Below are positions 1 through 7,014 of a stretch of 26,066 nucleotides of DNA, piece by piece. The DNA is taken from the NCBI RefSeq assembly GCF_035575815.1, contig NZ_DATLXO010000156.1, forward strand, positions 1 to 26,066, read 5' to 3'. Below the pieces are notes generated by a model that was not told where the DNA came from, searched no databases, and was given only the letters and a program-made list of their open reading frames with translations. The DNA comes from Iamia sp035575815. GTDB taxonomy: Bacteria; Actinomycetota; Acidimicrobiia; Acidimicrobiales; Iamiaceae. Made by a program: the position numbers and the translations under genes. Position 1 is the stretch's first letter, and each line of letters starts with the position of its first letter.

Positions 1-89
1 CGGAATCGGGCGTCCCGGCCCCCGGATCCCCGACCAGTGGGCCGCAGCAGGTACTCGGCCTGCAGGGGGCGGCGGGACCAGGTGGCGCG
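1..89. other. unassigned edge sequence
   Basis: No gene can be assigned to these 89 bases. On the minus strand, the frame that continues past the TAG stop of the neighbouring dioxygenase gene stays open to the window edge and uses mostly G/C-ending codons (reading LQAEYLLRPTG within it). That could be chance in GC-rich DNA, or part of a downstream gene outside the window. Confidence 0.2.
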
Positions 90-920
90 CTACCGGGCGG
101 CGAAGCTCGACGTGCCGGGCCGGTCGGGCTGCAGGGCGCAGATGGGATCTCGGACGTCGTCGATGTAGCCGAGGGCGTAGCCGCCCATGGCGTAGCCCAT
201 CAGCCGTTGGACCCGCTCGGGCAGCGTCGCGGCGACTGCCGGAGGGACCGACAGGTACTGGTTCTCCTCCTGTCGCAGCCAGCCGAGGGTGTAGTCGACG
301 TTGATGCCCGTCCGGGGTGACGCGCTGCGGTTGGCGCTGCCTCCGTGCACGGTCGACCCGGTGTAGAGCACGATCGAGCCGCGGGGCATCGTCGCCGGTA
401 CCGCATCGCCATCGGCGTACGGCATGCCCACCGAACGGTGGCTGCGGGGGACGACCCTCGTCGCCCCGGTCTCCACCGTGAAGTCGGTCATGGCCCACAT
501 GGTGGACACCTCGACGGTCACCTCGACGGGGAACGGGTGGAAGTCGAAGCACCACTGGTCGCGGTGCAGGGCTTGGGCGTCGGCGCCGGGACCGATGGTG
601 ATCGCCTGGGTGAGGTGGAGCTGGAACGTCGACTTCTGTTCACCGAGGGCCCGGTCGACCACGTCGAGCACGAGCGGGTGGGCGATCAGGTCGACCGAGC
701 TGGGGCACCGACCGAGCAGGGCTCCGGTCCTCCGGGTGAGCGGTCCGCTGAACTCGTCACCGCCGGTCGGCGTGGCGTCGATCCAGGGTTCGAGCTCGGC
801 CTCGAGGGCACGGCAGCGATCTTCCCCGACCAGGCGCTCGATGATGGCCACGCCGTGGGTGTCGAGGGCCTCGGCCACATCCGCGGCACCCACCGCCGCG
901 TCGAACCTCGGGATCTCCAT
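90..920 (-). CDS. phytanoyl-CoA dioxygenase (PhyH) family protein
   Basis: A 276-residue protein with the pattern of the PhyH family, Fe(II)/2-oxoglutarate-dependent oxygenases that hydroxylate small molecules in the cytoplasm. An HxD motif (His119, Asp121 in LHRDQW) and a distal His192 (TVHGGSANRS) form the likely iron triad. Arg198 or Arg203 could bind 2-oxoglutarate. VPRSHRS and the GSIVLYTGSTVHG segment fit the double-stranded beta-helix core. The ATG at 920 is chosen because a GAGGAGG ribosome site lies 7 nt upstream; the open frame continues far upstream only because GC-rich DNA has few stops. The gene stands next to a same-strand lipoprotein gene 106 bases upstream that seems unrelated. 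The substrate cannot be told from the sequence; members act on lipids, ectoine precursors, halogenated metabolites and others. Confidence 0.85.
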   Translation of the reverse strand: MEIPRFDAAVGAADVAEALDTHGVAIIERLVGEDRCRALEAELEPWIDATPTGGDEFSGPLTRRTGALLGRCPSSVDLIAHPLVLDVVDRALGEQKSTFQLHLTQAITIGPGADAQALHRDQWCFDFHPFPVEVTVEVSTMWAMTDFTVETGATRVVPRSHRSVGMPYADGDAVPATMPRGSIVLYTGSTVHGGSANRSASPRTGINVDYTLGWLRQEENQYLSVPPAVAATLPERVQRLMGYAMGGYALGYIDDVRDPICALQPDRPGTSSFAAR

Positions 921-927
921 GCGCTGG

Positions 928-950
928 CCTCCTCGGTGACGGGAACTGTA
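928..950 (-). promoter_or_regulatory. -10 element and ribosome site of the PhyH-family gene
   Basis: On the minus strand a TACAGT hexamer (945-950) lies 24 nt before the GAGGAGG-preceded ATG (ribosome site at 928-934, 7 nt spacing). This fits a short leader of about 18 nt. No clear -35 box is visible. Confidence 0.4.
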
Positions 951-1026
951 GTGACGTCGGCGACGACGATCGCAGGCGAGCGGGCCGTCCGCGCCCGCGG
1001 GGTACCGAGCTCGCGGGACGCTCAGG

Positions 1027-1857
1027 TCACCGGGGCGGGTCGTCCTCGCCGAGCTGGGCGAGCAGCAGGTCCATGGCCCGCGCACCGCCATCGAGGGCCG
1101 CGGCCGGCGCGCCCGGGCTGACGTACGGGTGCCGGGTGGCCGCCGCGACCAGCGCATCGTGCAGCCCGTTGCAGAGGGCGACGAGCTCGGCGCTGGGCAC
1201 CAGCTTGGGGTGGTCGGCCAGCGTGGCATCGAGCCGGGCCGCCAGGGTGTCCGCCGCGAGGTGGGGGAACGACCAGATCCCCGGCCCCGGCAGGTCGACC
1301 ACGGCGCGGGTGCGCCCCTCGCCGGTCGGCCACGACAGGGCGAGGGTCTCCGGGTGGCCGGGCCAGGTGACCGACGGGTCCGCCGGGGTCGTGGCCGAGG
1401 GGTGGACCGGTCGGTTCTCCACGACCTCCTCGGTGACCGGGTCGAGCAGGACGTCGTCGATCTCGGCCCGGCCCTCACCGTCGGTCTGGAGGCGGCGGAC
1501 GGCGTTCCACACGACCCGCTCGCCGGCGGCGTCCCAGATCTGGAGCACGACCTCGGTCGGGTGCGCGGCGAGGGGTTCGGGGCGGACCTCGGGCCGGCAC
1601 TGCAGCTCTGCGGCGGTGGGGTCGGGTTCGCCGGGTCTGGGGCCGTCGTACGAGGGCCGTTCGGGCGAGGGGGCGGTGGTCGTCGTCGAGCGCGGGCGGT
1701 CGGCGGCGTCGTCACCGCTGCACCCGCCGATCGCCAGCAGGCCGGCCATCGCCGCTCCTGCGGCACGCCACCGGCGGCCCGATGCCCTCGGGCGGGTTCG
1801 GCGGGTTCGATCGGCCGACGGTGAGGCGGCACGGCTCGAGGTGGGAGAGACGTACAC
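1027..1857 (-). CDS. putative secreted lipoprotein, unknown function
   Basis: A 276-residue protein with a long arginine-rich N-terminal region, a short hydrophobic stretch and a lipobox LAIGGC with the modifiable Cys46, so it is probably a membrane-anchored exported lipoprotein. A Thr/Pro/Ser linker (RSTTTTAPSPERP) follows, then a roughly 200-residue domain rich in Trp and short beta-like stretches (EVVLQIWDAAGERVVWNAVRRL) that I do not recognise. The GTG start at 1857 is preceded by AGGAGG with 7 nt spacing, which is much better than any upstream codon. The n-region is unusually long (about 36 residues before the hydrophobic core); the in-frame ATG at residue 37 leaves too little charge before the core to be a better start. 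Function unknown. Confidence 0.65.
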   Translation of the reverse strand: MYVSPTSSRAASPSADRTRRTRPRASGRRWRAAGAAMAGLLAIGGCSGDDAADRPRSTTTTAPSPERPSYDGPRPGEPDPTAAELQCRPEVRPEPLAAHPTEVVLQIWDAAGERVVWNAVRRLQTDGEGRAEIDDVLLDPVTEEVVENRPVHPSATTPADPSVTWPGHPETLALSWPTGEGRTRAVVDLPGPGIWSFPHLAADTLAARLDATLADHPKLVPSAELVALCNGLHDALVAAATRHPYVSPGAPAAALDGGARAMDLLLAQLGEDDPPR

Positions 1858-1910
1858 CGGACCACCTCCTCTCGTCACGGACAGCGGTCGACGTCCGACC
1901 AACACCACGG

Positions 1911-1940
1911 AGGGTAGTGGATACGTCGTGCGGAGCACAA
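1911..1940 (-). promoter_or_regulatory. candidate promoter of the lipoprotein gene
   Basis: Read on the minus strand: TTGTGC (1935-1940), an 18-nt spacer, then TACCCT (1911-1916), followed by a leader of about 45 nt carrying AGGAGG before the GTG at 1857. This is a plausible sigma-70-type layout, not confirmed. Confidence 0.35.
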
Positions 1941-2091
1941 CCTGTGATCGCCGGCGCGCCACGAGGAGCGCAGGGGTGACATCACGATGGCTCCGGGCTC
2001 GGGCCGGTGGCGGGCCACCACCCGCCTCGGCCGTCGTGCCCGCGCCCCACCTGGCGTCCGCACGCCGGGCCGCCGCCGGTCGGGGGGCCGC

Positions 2092-2097
2092 TACGGT
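2092..2097 (+). promoter_or_regulatory. -10 element for leaderless start of histidine phosphatase
   Basis: TACGGT ends 8 nt before the ATG at 2106 and there is no ribosome site, so transcription probably begins at or next to the start codon. Confidence 0.45.
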
Positions 2098-2105
2098 CGA
2101 CGGTC

Positions 2106-2807
2106 ATGGCTGAGAGGGAGTACCGCCAGCACCGCTTCACCCGCCCCCCGGGGGCGACGGAGCTCTTCCTCGTCCGCCACGGCGAATCGGCGCCGGTCGT
2201 CCCGGGCGTCTCCGTCCCGCACGTCGACGGGCACGACGACCCGGCGCTGGCCCCTGACGGTCGAGAGCAAGCCCGACGGGTGGCCGAGCGCCTCGCCGAC
2301 CAGCGGATCGACGCCATCTACGTGACCACCCTGCGCCGCACGCAGGAGACCGCGGCCCCGCTGGCCGAGCGGCTCGGGCTCACCCCCGTCGTCGAGCCGG
2401 ACCTGCGCGAGGTCAACCTGGGAGAGTGGGAGGGTGGCGAGTTCCGTCGCCGGGTGGCCGAGGGCGACCCCATCGCCGAGCGGATGTTCGCCGACGAGCG
2501 CTGGGACACGATCCCCGGCGCCGAGGCCACCGAGGCGTTCAACGCCCGGCTGCGCGCCGGGCTCGACCGCATCGTCACCGCCCATCCCGACCAGCGGGTG
2601 GTCGTCGTCGTCCACGGCGGGGTCATCGGCGAGACCATGCGCATCGCCGCCGGCGGCGGCCGGGGGTTCGCGTTCGTGGGGGCCGACAACGGCTCGATCT
2701 CGCACCTGGTCGCCCACGGCGAACGCTGGATCATCCGCCGCTACAACGACACCGCCCACCTCGGCGGCTTCGACCTCGACCCCGAGCCGTCGCTCCCCGA
2801 GGGGTAG
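2106..2807 (+). CDS. histidine phosphatase family protein (phosphoglycerate-mutase-like)
   Basis: A 233-residue cytoplasmic enzyme of the branch-1 histidine phosphatase superfamily. The signature LVRHGES places the phospho-accepting His25 after Arg24. LRRTQETA around Arg78 supplies the second phosphate-binding arginine, NLGEWEG holds the likely acid near Glu107, and VVVVHGGVIGE holds the second catalytic His170. The length is normal for the family. The ATG at 2106 is preferred over an in-frame codon 33 codons upstream because the homology begins just after it and a TACGGT -10 hexamer sits 8 nt before it. The substrate could be a phosphosugar, a nucleotide or another phosphoester; the sequence does not settle this. 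The start region is divergent from the lipoprotein gene. Confidence 0.85.
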   Translation: MAEREYRQHRFTRPPGATELFLVRHGESAPVVPGVSVPHVDGHDDPALAPDGREQARRVAERLADQRIDAIYVTTLRRTQETAAPLAERLGLTPVVEPDLREVNLGEWEGGEFRRRVAEGDPIAERMFADERWDTIPGAEATEAFNARLRAGLDRIVTAHPDQRVVVVVHGGVIGETMRIAAGGGRGFAFVGADNGSISHLVAHGERWIIRRYNDTAHLGGFDLDPEPSLPEG

Positions 2808-2825
2808 CGCCGTGTCCGAGACCAG

Positions 2826-2851
2826 GAGTGGTACGGTATCTTGTACCACTC
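2826..2851. promoter_or_regulatory. inverted-repeat operator of the yefM-yoeB module
   Basis: Two perfect 9-bp arms, GAGTGGTAC (2826-2834) and GTACCACTC (2843-2851), are separated by 8 bp and sit 14 bp before the antitoxin ATG. The dyad overlaps a possible -10 (TACGGT at 2832 or TATCTT at 2837). YefM-family antitoxins bind dyads with GTAC cores in their own promoter, so this is the expected autoregulatory site. Confidence 0.7.
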
Positions 2852-2864
2852 TGGAAGGATCGCG

Positions 2865-3110
2865 ATGGCCATCACCGCCAGCGAAGCCCGGAAGAACCTC
2901 TTCCCCTTGATCGAGCAGGTCAACGACGACCGCGTGCCGGTCGAGATCACCTCCAAGCGCGGTGACGCCGTGCTCATCTCCATCACCGACTACCGAGCGC
3001 TCGAGGAGACCGCCTACCTCCTGCGTTCACCCGCCAACGTGCGGCGACTCCTCGAGAGCTTGGACCAAGCCCGTTCCGGCCGCGTCCAGGAGCACGAGCT
3101 CGACCGATGA
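2865..3110 (+). CDS. yefM: type II antitoxin, Phd/YefM family
   Basis: An 81-residue antitoxin. The N-terminal half (MAITASEARKNLFPLIEQV, then PVEITSKRGDAVLIS and DYRALEETAYLLRSP) is the DNA-binding dimerisation domain typical of YefM. The C-terminal 25 residues (NVRRLLESLDQARSG and onward) would be the flexible segment that wraps the toxin. The ATG at 2865 is chosen because GGAAGG lies just upstream and the family consensus begins at MAITASEAR; an in-frame TTG at 2841 falls inside the operator dyad. Its stop overlaps the toxin start by 4 nt (ATGA), so the two are translationally coupled. It neutralises YoeB and, with it, represses the operon. Confidence 0.93.
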   Translation: MAITASEARKNLFPLIEQVNDDRVPVEITSKRGDAVLISITDYRALEETAYLLRSPANVRRLLESLDQARSGRVQEHELDR

Positions 3111-3364
3111 GGTTCGTCTTCACACCTCACGGGTGGGAGGACTACGTCCACTGGCAGACGATCGACCGAGCCACGCTGAAACGCATCAATCGACTCCTCG
3201 ATGACATCGCCCGAGGCCCCTTCGACGGGATCGGTCGGCCGGAGCAGCTGCGACACGCTCTCGCCGGCGCCTGGTCGCGCCGCATTGACGAGGAGCACCG
3301 GCTGGTCTACCTGGTCGAGGGCGACGATGTCGTGATCCTGCAGGCTCGTTACCACTACGGCTGA
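3107..3364 (+). CDS. yoeB: toxin YoeB, ribosome-dependent mRNA interferase
   Basis: An 85-residue RelE-superfamily toxin that closely follows E. coli YoeB throughout (HGWEDYVHWQ, RINRLLDDIARGPFDGIGRPEQLRH, WSRRIDEEHRLVY, RYHY at the end). The residues known for YoeB catalysis fall at the same numbers: Glu46, Arg65, His83 and the penultimate aromatic Tyr84, so it looks active. YoeB cleaves mRNA in the ribosomal A site when released from YefM. The ATG overlaps the antitoxin stop by 4 nt. No degradation of the module is visible. It is small accessory cargo between housekeeping-type genes, consistent with horizontal gain. Confidence 0.95.
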   Translation: MRFVFTPHGWEDYVHWQTIDRATLKRINRLLDDIARGPFDGIGRPEQLRHALAGAWSRRIDEEHRLVYLVEGDDVVILQARYHYG

Positions 3365-3387
3365 GCAAGGGTGACCCGACGAGCGAG

Positions 3388-3429
3388 CCCCCGGTGCTTC
3401 CTGCGGTGGCCGGGGCGGCACCGCGGGGG
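3388..3429. terminator. possible bidirectional terminator hairpin
   Basis: CCCCCGGTGC (3388-3397) can pair with GCACCG-C-GGGGG (3418-3429) with one bulged C and a 20-nt loop. It lies between the convergent yoeB and MOSC genes. There is no U-tract. Confidence 0.3.
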
Positions 3430-3433
3430 TGGG

Positions 3434-4276
3434 TCAGCCCTCGAGGGTCACCGGGTCGCCGATGGCGATGCGGCCCGGGGTCGCGACGGTCGCGTAGACG
3501 CCGAGGTCCTGGCCGAGCTCGGCCACGATGTGGCGGAGGACGGCGCGATCCGGGGGCGCGTCGTCGTCGATCTCGCGGGTGACCATCACGCAGCGGGGGC
3601 ACCCCGAGGCGACGTCGACGACCACCTCGCCGATGCGGATCCGCTGGCCGATCCAGTCGCGCTCGGGGTGCCCGAGCGCGTCACCGGTGTCGACGACCAC
3701 GCTGGGACGGAACCGGCGGACGTCGATGGCGCTGTCGGGCAGGGCCTCCTGCAACGAGCGCAGCGCCGATGTCGTCATCAGCATCAACGGGTAGGCGTCG
3801 TGGTAGGTGCCCGGCGGCGACTCGTACTCGAAGATCACCGGCGGGAAGCCGCTCAGGTCGGGCAGCGGCTCGTCCTCGCCGCGCCCGAAGGTGGCGCGCA
3901 GGTCGTCCATGAGGTCGTCGTGGTAGGCCTCGCCCCGGCGGTAGTGGGCGAGGTCCTCGGGCGGCCGGAGCGCCTCGAGCACCACCTCGTGCTCGATGGC
4001 GGCCGATACCCGGGCGTCGACGTCGCTGTCCTCGGTCGAGACCGTCGACCCGTCGGGCAGGGTGACCGTCACCGCCCCGCGGCCGCCGGGTGCGTGCTCG
4101 GCCCTCAGGCGCATCAGCCCGCCGAGCTGCTTGGCCCCCCGGATGCCGCCCCGCACCTGGTCGCGGACGGCCCAGGTGCGATCACCCACCATCGCCTCGG
4201 TGGTGATCTCGGCCTCGTCGACCCGACCCCCGACCATCGACTTCACCGGGTACTGCCAGATCTGTCCGACGTGCAT
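3434..4276 (-). CDS. MOSC domain-containing protein
   Basis: A 280-residue protein with an N-terminal MOSC-associated beta-barrel (QIWQYPVKSMVGGRVDEAEI, DRTWAVRD; residues 1-110) and a MOSC domain (residues 150-280). The core motif RFRPSVVVD (188-196) precedes Cys226 and Cys229 in SGCPRCVMVTR; Cys229 matches the conserved cysteine expected to bind molybdenum or sulfur. The end IAIGDPVTLEG is typical. The family includes YcbX/mARC-like molybdenum-cofactor oxidoreductases that reduce N-hydroxylated compounds, but a sulfur-carrier role is also possible. It has no molybdenum-cofactor synthesis neighbours here, although a MoaD-like domain occurs about 5 kb away. A TAGGCA hexamer 6 nt before the ATG hints at a leaderless start. 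Confidence 0.85.
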   Translation of the reverse strand: MHVGQIWQYPVKSMVGGRVDEAEITTEAMVGDRTWAVRDQVRGGIRGAKQLGGLMRLRAEHAPGGRGAVTVTLPDGSTVSTEDSDVDARVSAAIEHEVVLEALRPPEDLAHYRRGEAYHDDLMDDLRATFGRGEDEPLPDLSGFPPVIFEYESPPGTYHDAYPLMLMTTSALRSLQEALPDSAIDVRRFRPSVVVDTGDALGHPERDWIGQRIRIGEVVVDVASGCPRCVMVTREIDDDAPPDRAVLRHIVAELGQDLGVYATVATPGRIAIGDPVTLEG

Positions 4277-4323
4277 GGGCCCTGCCTAGCCGCGAACGGC
4301 GGCGGCGCCCGACGGTGCGCTCG

Positions 4324-4803
4324 TCAGGGGGACGAGAAGTGGGCGGCGACGTTGGCCACCGATCGAGCCACGTTGACCCGGTGGCTCTTCGGGAAGCCCA
4401 TCAGGCGCAGGACCGGCGGGACCCGCGCGGTCGAGAGGTCGAAGGTCTCGGTGAGACGGGTGCGACCGTCGGTGGTGGACTCGAGGTCCCACCGCCACCG
4501 GTGGCCGCCGAAGTGGCACCAGGCGATGCGGGTGCCGTGCTGGAACTCCACGACCTTCGAAGTGACCCGGTAGGGCAGCCCGTACATCTTCATCTGCATG
4601 CCGAAGCGGTCGCCCTCGCCCAAGACCTCGGGCCCGATGGTGGTGCCCTTCACGCTGCTGTCGCCGCTGATCTCATCGTGGTTCGCGGGGCGGCGCACGA
4701 AGTCGAACACGTCGGCCGGCGGCGCGTCGACGACGATGGTGGCGGCGACGGTGTCGCCGTCCATCTGAATGGTCACACCGTCGGGCAGCTGTTCGTCGGA
4801 CAT
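4324..4803 (-). CDS. SRPBCC family protein (polyketide cyclase/START-like fold)
   Basis: A 159-residue protein with the helix-grip pattern of the SRPBCC superfamily: an N-terminal strand with ATIVVDAPPADVFDFVRRPANHDEIS, a central sheet (GDRFGMQMKMYGLPYRVTSKVVEF, TRIAWCHFGGHRWRWDLES), and a C-terminal helix (SHRVNVARSVANVAAHF). Such proteins bind hydrophobic ligands in an inner cavity; many are binding or carrier proteins rather than enzymes. The ATG at 4803 is chosen because TAGGCT lies 7 nt upstream, matching other leaderless starts in this window, and because the conserved fold begins soon after. The ligand is unknown. It is separated by 47 bases from the MOSC gene on the same strand and could be co-transcribed with it. 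Confidence 0.75.
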   Translation of the reverse strand: MSDEQLPDGVTIQMDGDTVAATIVVDAPPADVFDFVRRPANHDEISGDSSVKGTTIGPEVLGEGDRFGMQMKMYGLPYRVTSKVVEFQHGTRIAWCHFGGHRWRWDLESTTDGRTRLTETFDLSTARVPPVLRLMGFPKSHRVNVARSVANVAAHFSSP

Positions 4804-4810
4804 GCTCGGG

Positions 4811-4816
4811 AGCCTA
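4811..4816 (-). promoter_or_regulatory. -10 element for leaderless SRPBCC gene
   Basis: On the minus strand TAGGCT is followed by 7 nt (CCCGAGC) and the ATG; no ribosome site is present. Confidence 0.45.
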
Positions 4817-4934
4817 CGGGCGCCGACGGGTCGGGGCTCCTTCGCGCCCGCTCTGGCGGGGCAGCGGCCCGTCGATGTCGTCCCGACCCCCATGATGGGG
4901 CCCGCCGACCGACCCGACCCCGCCAGGAGTCCCC

Positions 4935-5741
4935 GTGACCGACCGCTACGCCGAGTTCCCCGACCTGACCTTCGACCGCCCCGCCGACCGTGTGCTGCGG
5001 ATCACCATGGACGGACCGGGCCTGAACTCGGTGGGCCACGCCGTGCACCGCCAGCTGGCCGACGTGTGGCTGGCGATCGATCGCGATCCTGAGGTGAACG
5101 TGGCCCTGCTGCGCGGCGCCGGGAAGGCGTTCTCGGCCGGCGGCAGCTTCGAGCTGCTCGACGCCATCATGGACGACTACGCGGTGCGCACCCGGATCCT
5201 CCGCGAGGCGCGGGACCTGGTGTTCAACGTCATCAACTGCGCCAAGCCGATCGTCTCCGCGATCCACGGGCCGGCGGTGGGCGCGGGGCTGAGCGCCGGG
5301 ATCCTGGCCGATGTGTCGGTCGTGGCCCGCTCGGCGCGGATCATCGACGGCCACACCCGCCTCGGCGTCGCCGCCGGTGACCACGCCGCCATCTGCTGGC
5401 CTCTGATGTGCGGCATGGCCAAGGCCAAGTACTACTTGTTGACCTGCGACACCCTCACCGGCGAGGAGGCCGAGCGCATCGGGCTGGTGTCGCTGTGCGT
5501 CGACGACGACGGGGTGCAGGAACGGGCCCTCGAGGTCGCGACCCAGCTGGCCGGAGGGGCCCAGGCGGCGCTCCGCTACACCAAGCAGACGCTGAACAAC
5601 TGGTACCGATCCCAGTCCGCGATCCTCGACGCATCACTCGCCTATGAGTTCCACGGCTTCGGTGGGCCCGACGCGCGGGAGGGGCTGACGGCGCACACCG
5701 AGAAGCGCAGCCCCCGCTTCACCGGTCCCACCGCTGAGTAG
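4935..5741 (+). CDS. enoyl-CoA hydratase/isomerase (crotonase) family protein
   Basis: A 268-residue protein of the crotonase superfamily, which acts on acyl-CoA thioesters. GAGKAFSAGGSFELL (61-75) and HGPAVGAGLSAGILADVSVVA (111-131) form the two oxyanion-hole regions, and LTGEEAERIGLVSLCV (174-189) is the usual helix. The GTG at 4935 has AGGAG 5 nt upstream. By-eye alignment with rat mitochondrial hydratase puts Ser120 where Glu144 should be and about His140 where Glu164 should be, so the classical hydratase acid/base pair is missing. It may therefore be an isomerase, hydrolase or decarboxylase of the family. The segment DGHTRLGVAAGDHAAICWP replaces the usual PE..LG..PG..GT stretch, with Asp149 as a candidate catalytic residue. 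No beta-oxidation neighbours are present. Confidence 0.85.
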   Translation: MTDRYAEFPDLTFDRPADRVLRITMDGPGLNSVGHAVHRQLADVWLAIDRDPEVNVALLRGAGKAFSAGGSFELLDAIMDDYAVRTRILREARDLVFNVINCAKPIVSAIHGPAVGAGLSAGILADVSVVARSARIIDGHTRLGVAAGDHAAICWPLMCGMAKAKYYLLTCDTLTGEEAERIGLVSLCVDDDGVQERALEVATQLAGGAQAALRYTKQTLNNWYRSQSAILDASLAYEFHGFGGPDAREGLTAHTEKRSPRFTGPTAE

Positions 5742-5744
5742 GCA

Positions 5745-5760
5745 GCCCGCCAGTGCGGGC
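5745..5760 (+). terminator. GC hairpin after the crotonase gene
   Basis: GCCCGC-CAGT-GCGGGC is a perfect 6-bp stem with a tetraloop that begins 3 nt after the stop codon. It has no U-tract, so it may be a weak or factor-assisted terminator. Confidence 0.4.
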
Positions 5761-5774
5761 CGGCCGCCGGGAAC

Positions 5775-5803
5775 TTGAGAATGGGAACGGATCTCGTTAC
5801 TGT
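5775..5803 (+). promoter_or_regulatory. promoter of the metal-binding lipoprotein gene
   Basis: TTGAGA (5775-5780), a 17-nt spacer, and TACTGT (5798-5803) give the clearest two-box promoter in the window. A leader of roughly 30 nt with TTGGAG precedes the ATG at 5842. I see no convincing Zur- or MntR-type palindrome. Confidence 0.55.
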
Positions 5804-5841
5804 CATGGGGACCGCTCGAACCCGTCCCCTTGGAGCCATCG

Positions 5842-6849
5842 ATGCGCCTCGCCCGCCCCCTCACCGCCCTGCCCGCCGCCGGGCTGCTCCTGGCCGCCCT
5901 GTCCGGCTGCGGCGACGAGGACGACGGCGAATCGAGTTCCGCCGGGGGCGATCGCCCCACGGTCGTGGTCACCACCAACATCCTCGGCGATGTCGTCGGC
6001 GACCTGGTGGGCGACGAGGCCGACGTCACCGTGCTGATGCCCGCCGGGGCCGACCCCCACGACTTCCAGCTCTCGGCCCGCCAGGCCGCCGAGCTGCGCG
6101 AGGCCGACGTGCTCATCACCAACGGGGCCGGCTTCGAGGAGGGCATGGCCGACAGCCTCGAAGCGGCCGAGAGCGACGGCGTGACCACCTACCACGCCAT
6201 CGACGGCGTGGAGACCATCGCCTACGGCGAGGACGCCCATGCCGGGGAAGAGGCCGGCGAGCACGCCGAGGAGGAGGGTGAGCCCGCCGAGGAGGAAGGT
6301 GAGCACGCCGATGAGGGAGCCGACCCGCACTTCTTCACCGACCCTGATCGGGTCGCCGATGCGGCCGAGGGCATCGCGGAGTTCCTGGCCGAGGAGATCC
6401 CCGCGCTCGACACCGACGGTTTCCGCACCAGCGCCGAGGCCGAGGTGGAGGCTCTGCGGGAGCTGGCCGCCGAGGTCGAGGAGACGCTGGGCGCCATCGC
6501 CCCCGACGACCGCACCATGGTCACGAACCACGAGGTCTTCGGCTACTTCGCCGATCGCTACGACTTCGAGGTCGTGGGCGTCGTCATCCCCGGCGGTGGC
6601 ACCGGGGCCGAGCCCAACGCCCAGGACCTGGAGGAGTTGGCCGGCACCATCGAGGCCGAGGGGGTGCCCGCCATCTTTGCCGACGTGTCGTCGCCTGAGA
6701 CGCTCTCTGAGGCCCTGGCCCGCGAGGTGGGCGACGTCGAGGTGGTGGCCGTCTACAGCGAGTCGCTCGGCGAGGAGGGCTCCGGCGCGGATACCTACGC
6801 CGGCATGGCCCGCACCAACGCCGGGCGCATCGTCGATGCCCTGAGCTGA
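5842..6849 (+). CDS. zinc/manganese ABC transporter substrate-binding lipoprotein (ZnuA/TroA-like)
   Basis: A 335-residue exported lipoprotein of the cluster A-1 metal-binding family. The signal peptide ends in the lipobox LSGC (Cys23). The expected metal ligands are visible as His73 (ADPHDFQ), His163 (DPHFFTDP), His230 (TNHEVFGYF) and probably Asp317 (GADTYAGM). Residues 130-161 form a loop of Asp/Glu with four extra His residues, as in ZnuA metal-collecting loops; three histidine ligands plus the loop favour zinc. The ATG at 5842 is preferred over the TTG at 5830 because the TTGGAG ribosome site then fits. No ABC permease or ATPase gene is adjacent on either side, so its transporter must be encoded elsewhere, or this gene is an orphan binding protein. 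Confidence 0.88.
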   Translation: MRLARPLTALPAAGLLLAALSGCGDEDDGESSSAGGDRPTVVVTTNILGDVVGDLVGDEADVTVLMPAGADPHDFQLSARQAAELREADVLITNGAGFEEGMADSLEAAESDGVTTYHAIDGVETIAYGEDAHAGEEAGEHAEEEGEPAEEEGEHADEGADPHFFTDPDRVADAAEGIAEFLAEEIPALDTDGFRTSAEAEVEALRELAAEVEETLGAIAPDDRTMVTNHEVFGYFADRYDFEVVGVVIPGGGTGAEPNAQDLEELAGTIEAEGVPAIFADVSSPETLSEALAREVGDVEVVAVYSESLGEEGSGADTYAGMARTNAGRIVDALS

Positions 6850-6864
6850 CCCGCCCTCCACGCC

Positions 6865-6912
6865 AACTGGTACCGGTTCTGGGGGCGGGCGCCCCCAGAA
6901 CCAGTACCAGTT
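6865..6912. repeat. long inverted repeat, 22-nt arms with 4-nt loop
   Basis: The left arm (6865-6886, beginning AACTGGTACCGG) and the right arm (6891-6912, ending ACCAGTACCAGTT) are complementary at 21 of 22 positions around a GGGC loop. The single difference leaves a C facing an A in the transcript. The element begins 15 nt after the stop of the metal-binding lipoprotein gene. It would form a very strong hairpin (terminator or mRNA-stabilising) but has no U-tract. It is also a candidate dispersed repeat; no second copy was found in this window. Confidence 0.8.
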
Positions 6913-7014
6913 CGCCGGGCTTCGGCCCCGCTGACGACCTCGGCTGAGCCATGGGTGCACCGGGGCGGCGGTCACGGCTTTGATCCCGGAGGTCGGCCGG
7001 GCCACCATGCCCGG

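Noticed and set aside
90..1865. 591-codon minus-strand frame joining the dioxygenase to upstream sequence
   Set aside because: The upstream half is an Arg/Pro/Ser-rich shadow of the lipoprotein gene; a good ribosome site and the family start fix the true start at 920.
5781..5799. Zur-like dyad GAGA...TCTC in the promoter of the metal-binding lipoprotein gene
   Set aside because: Only four bases at each end are symmetric and the AT-rich core expected of a Zur site is absent.
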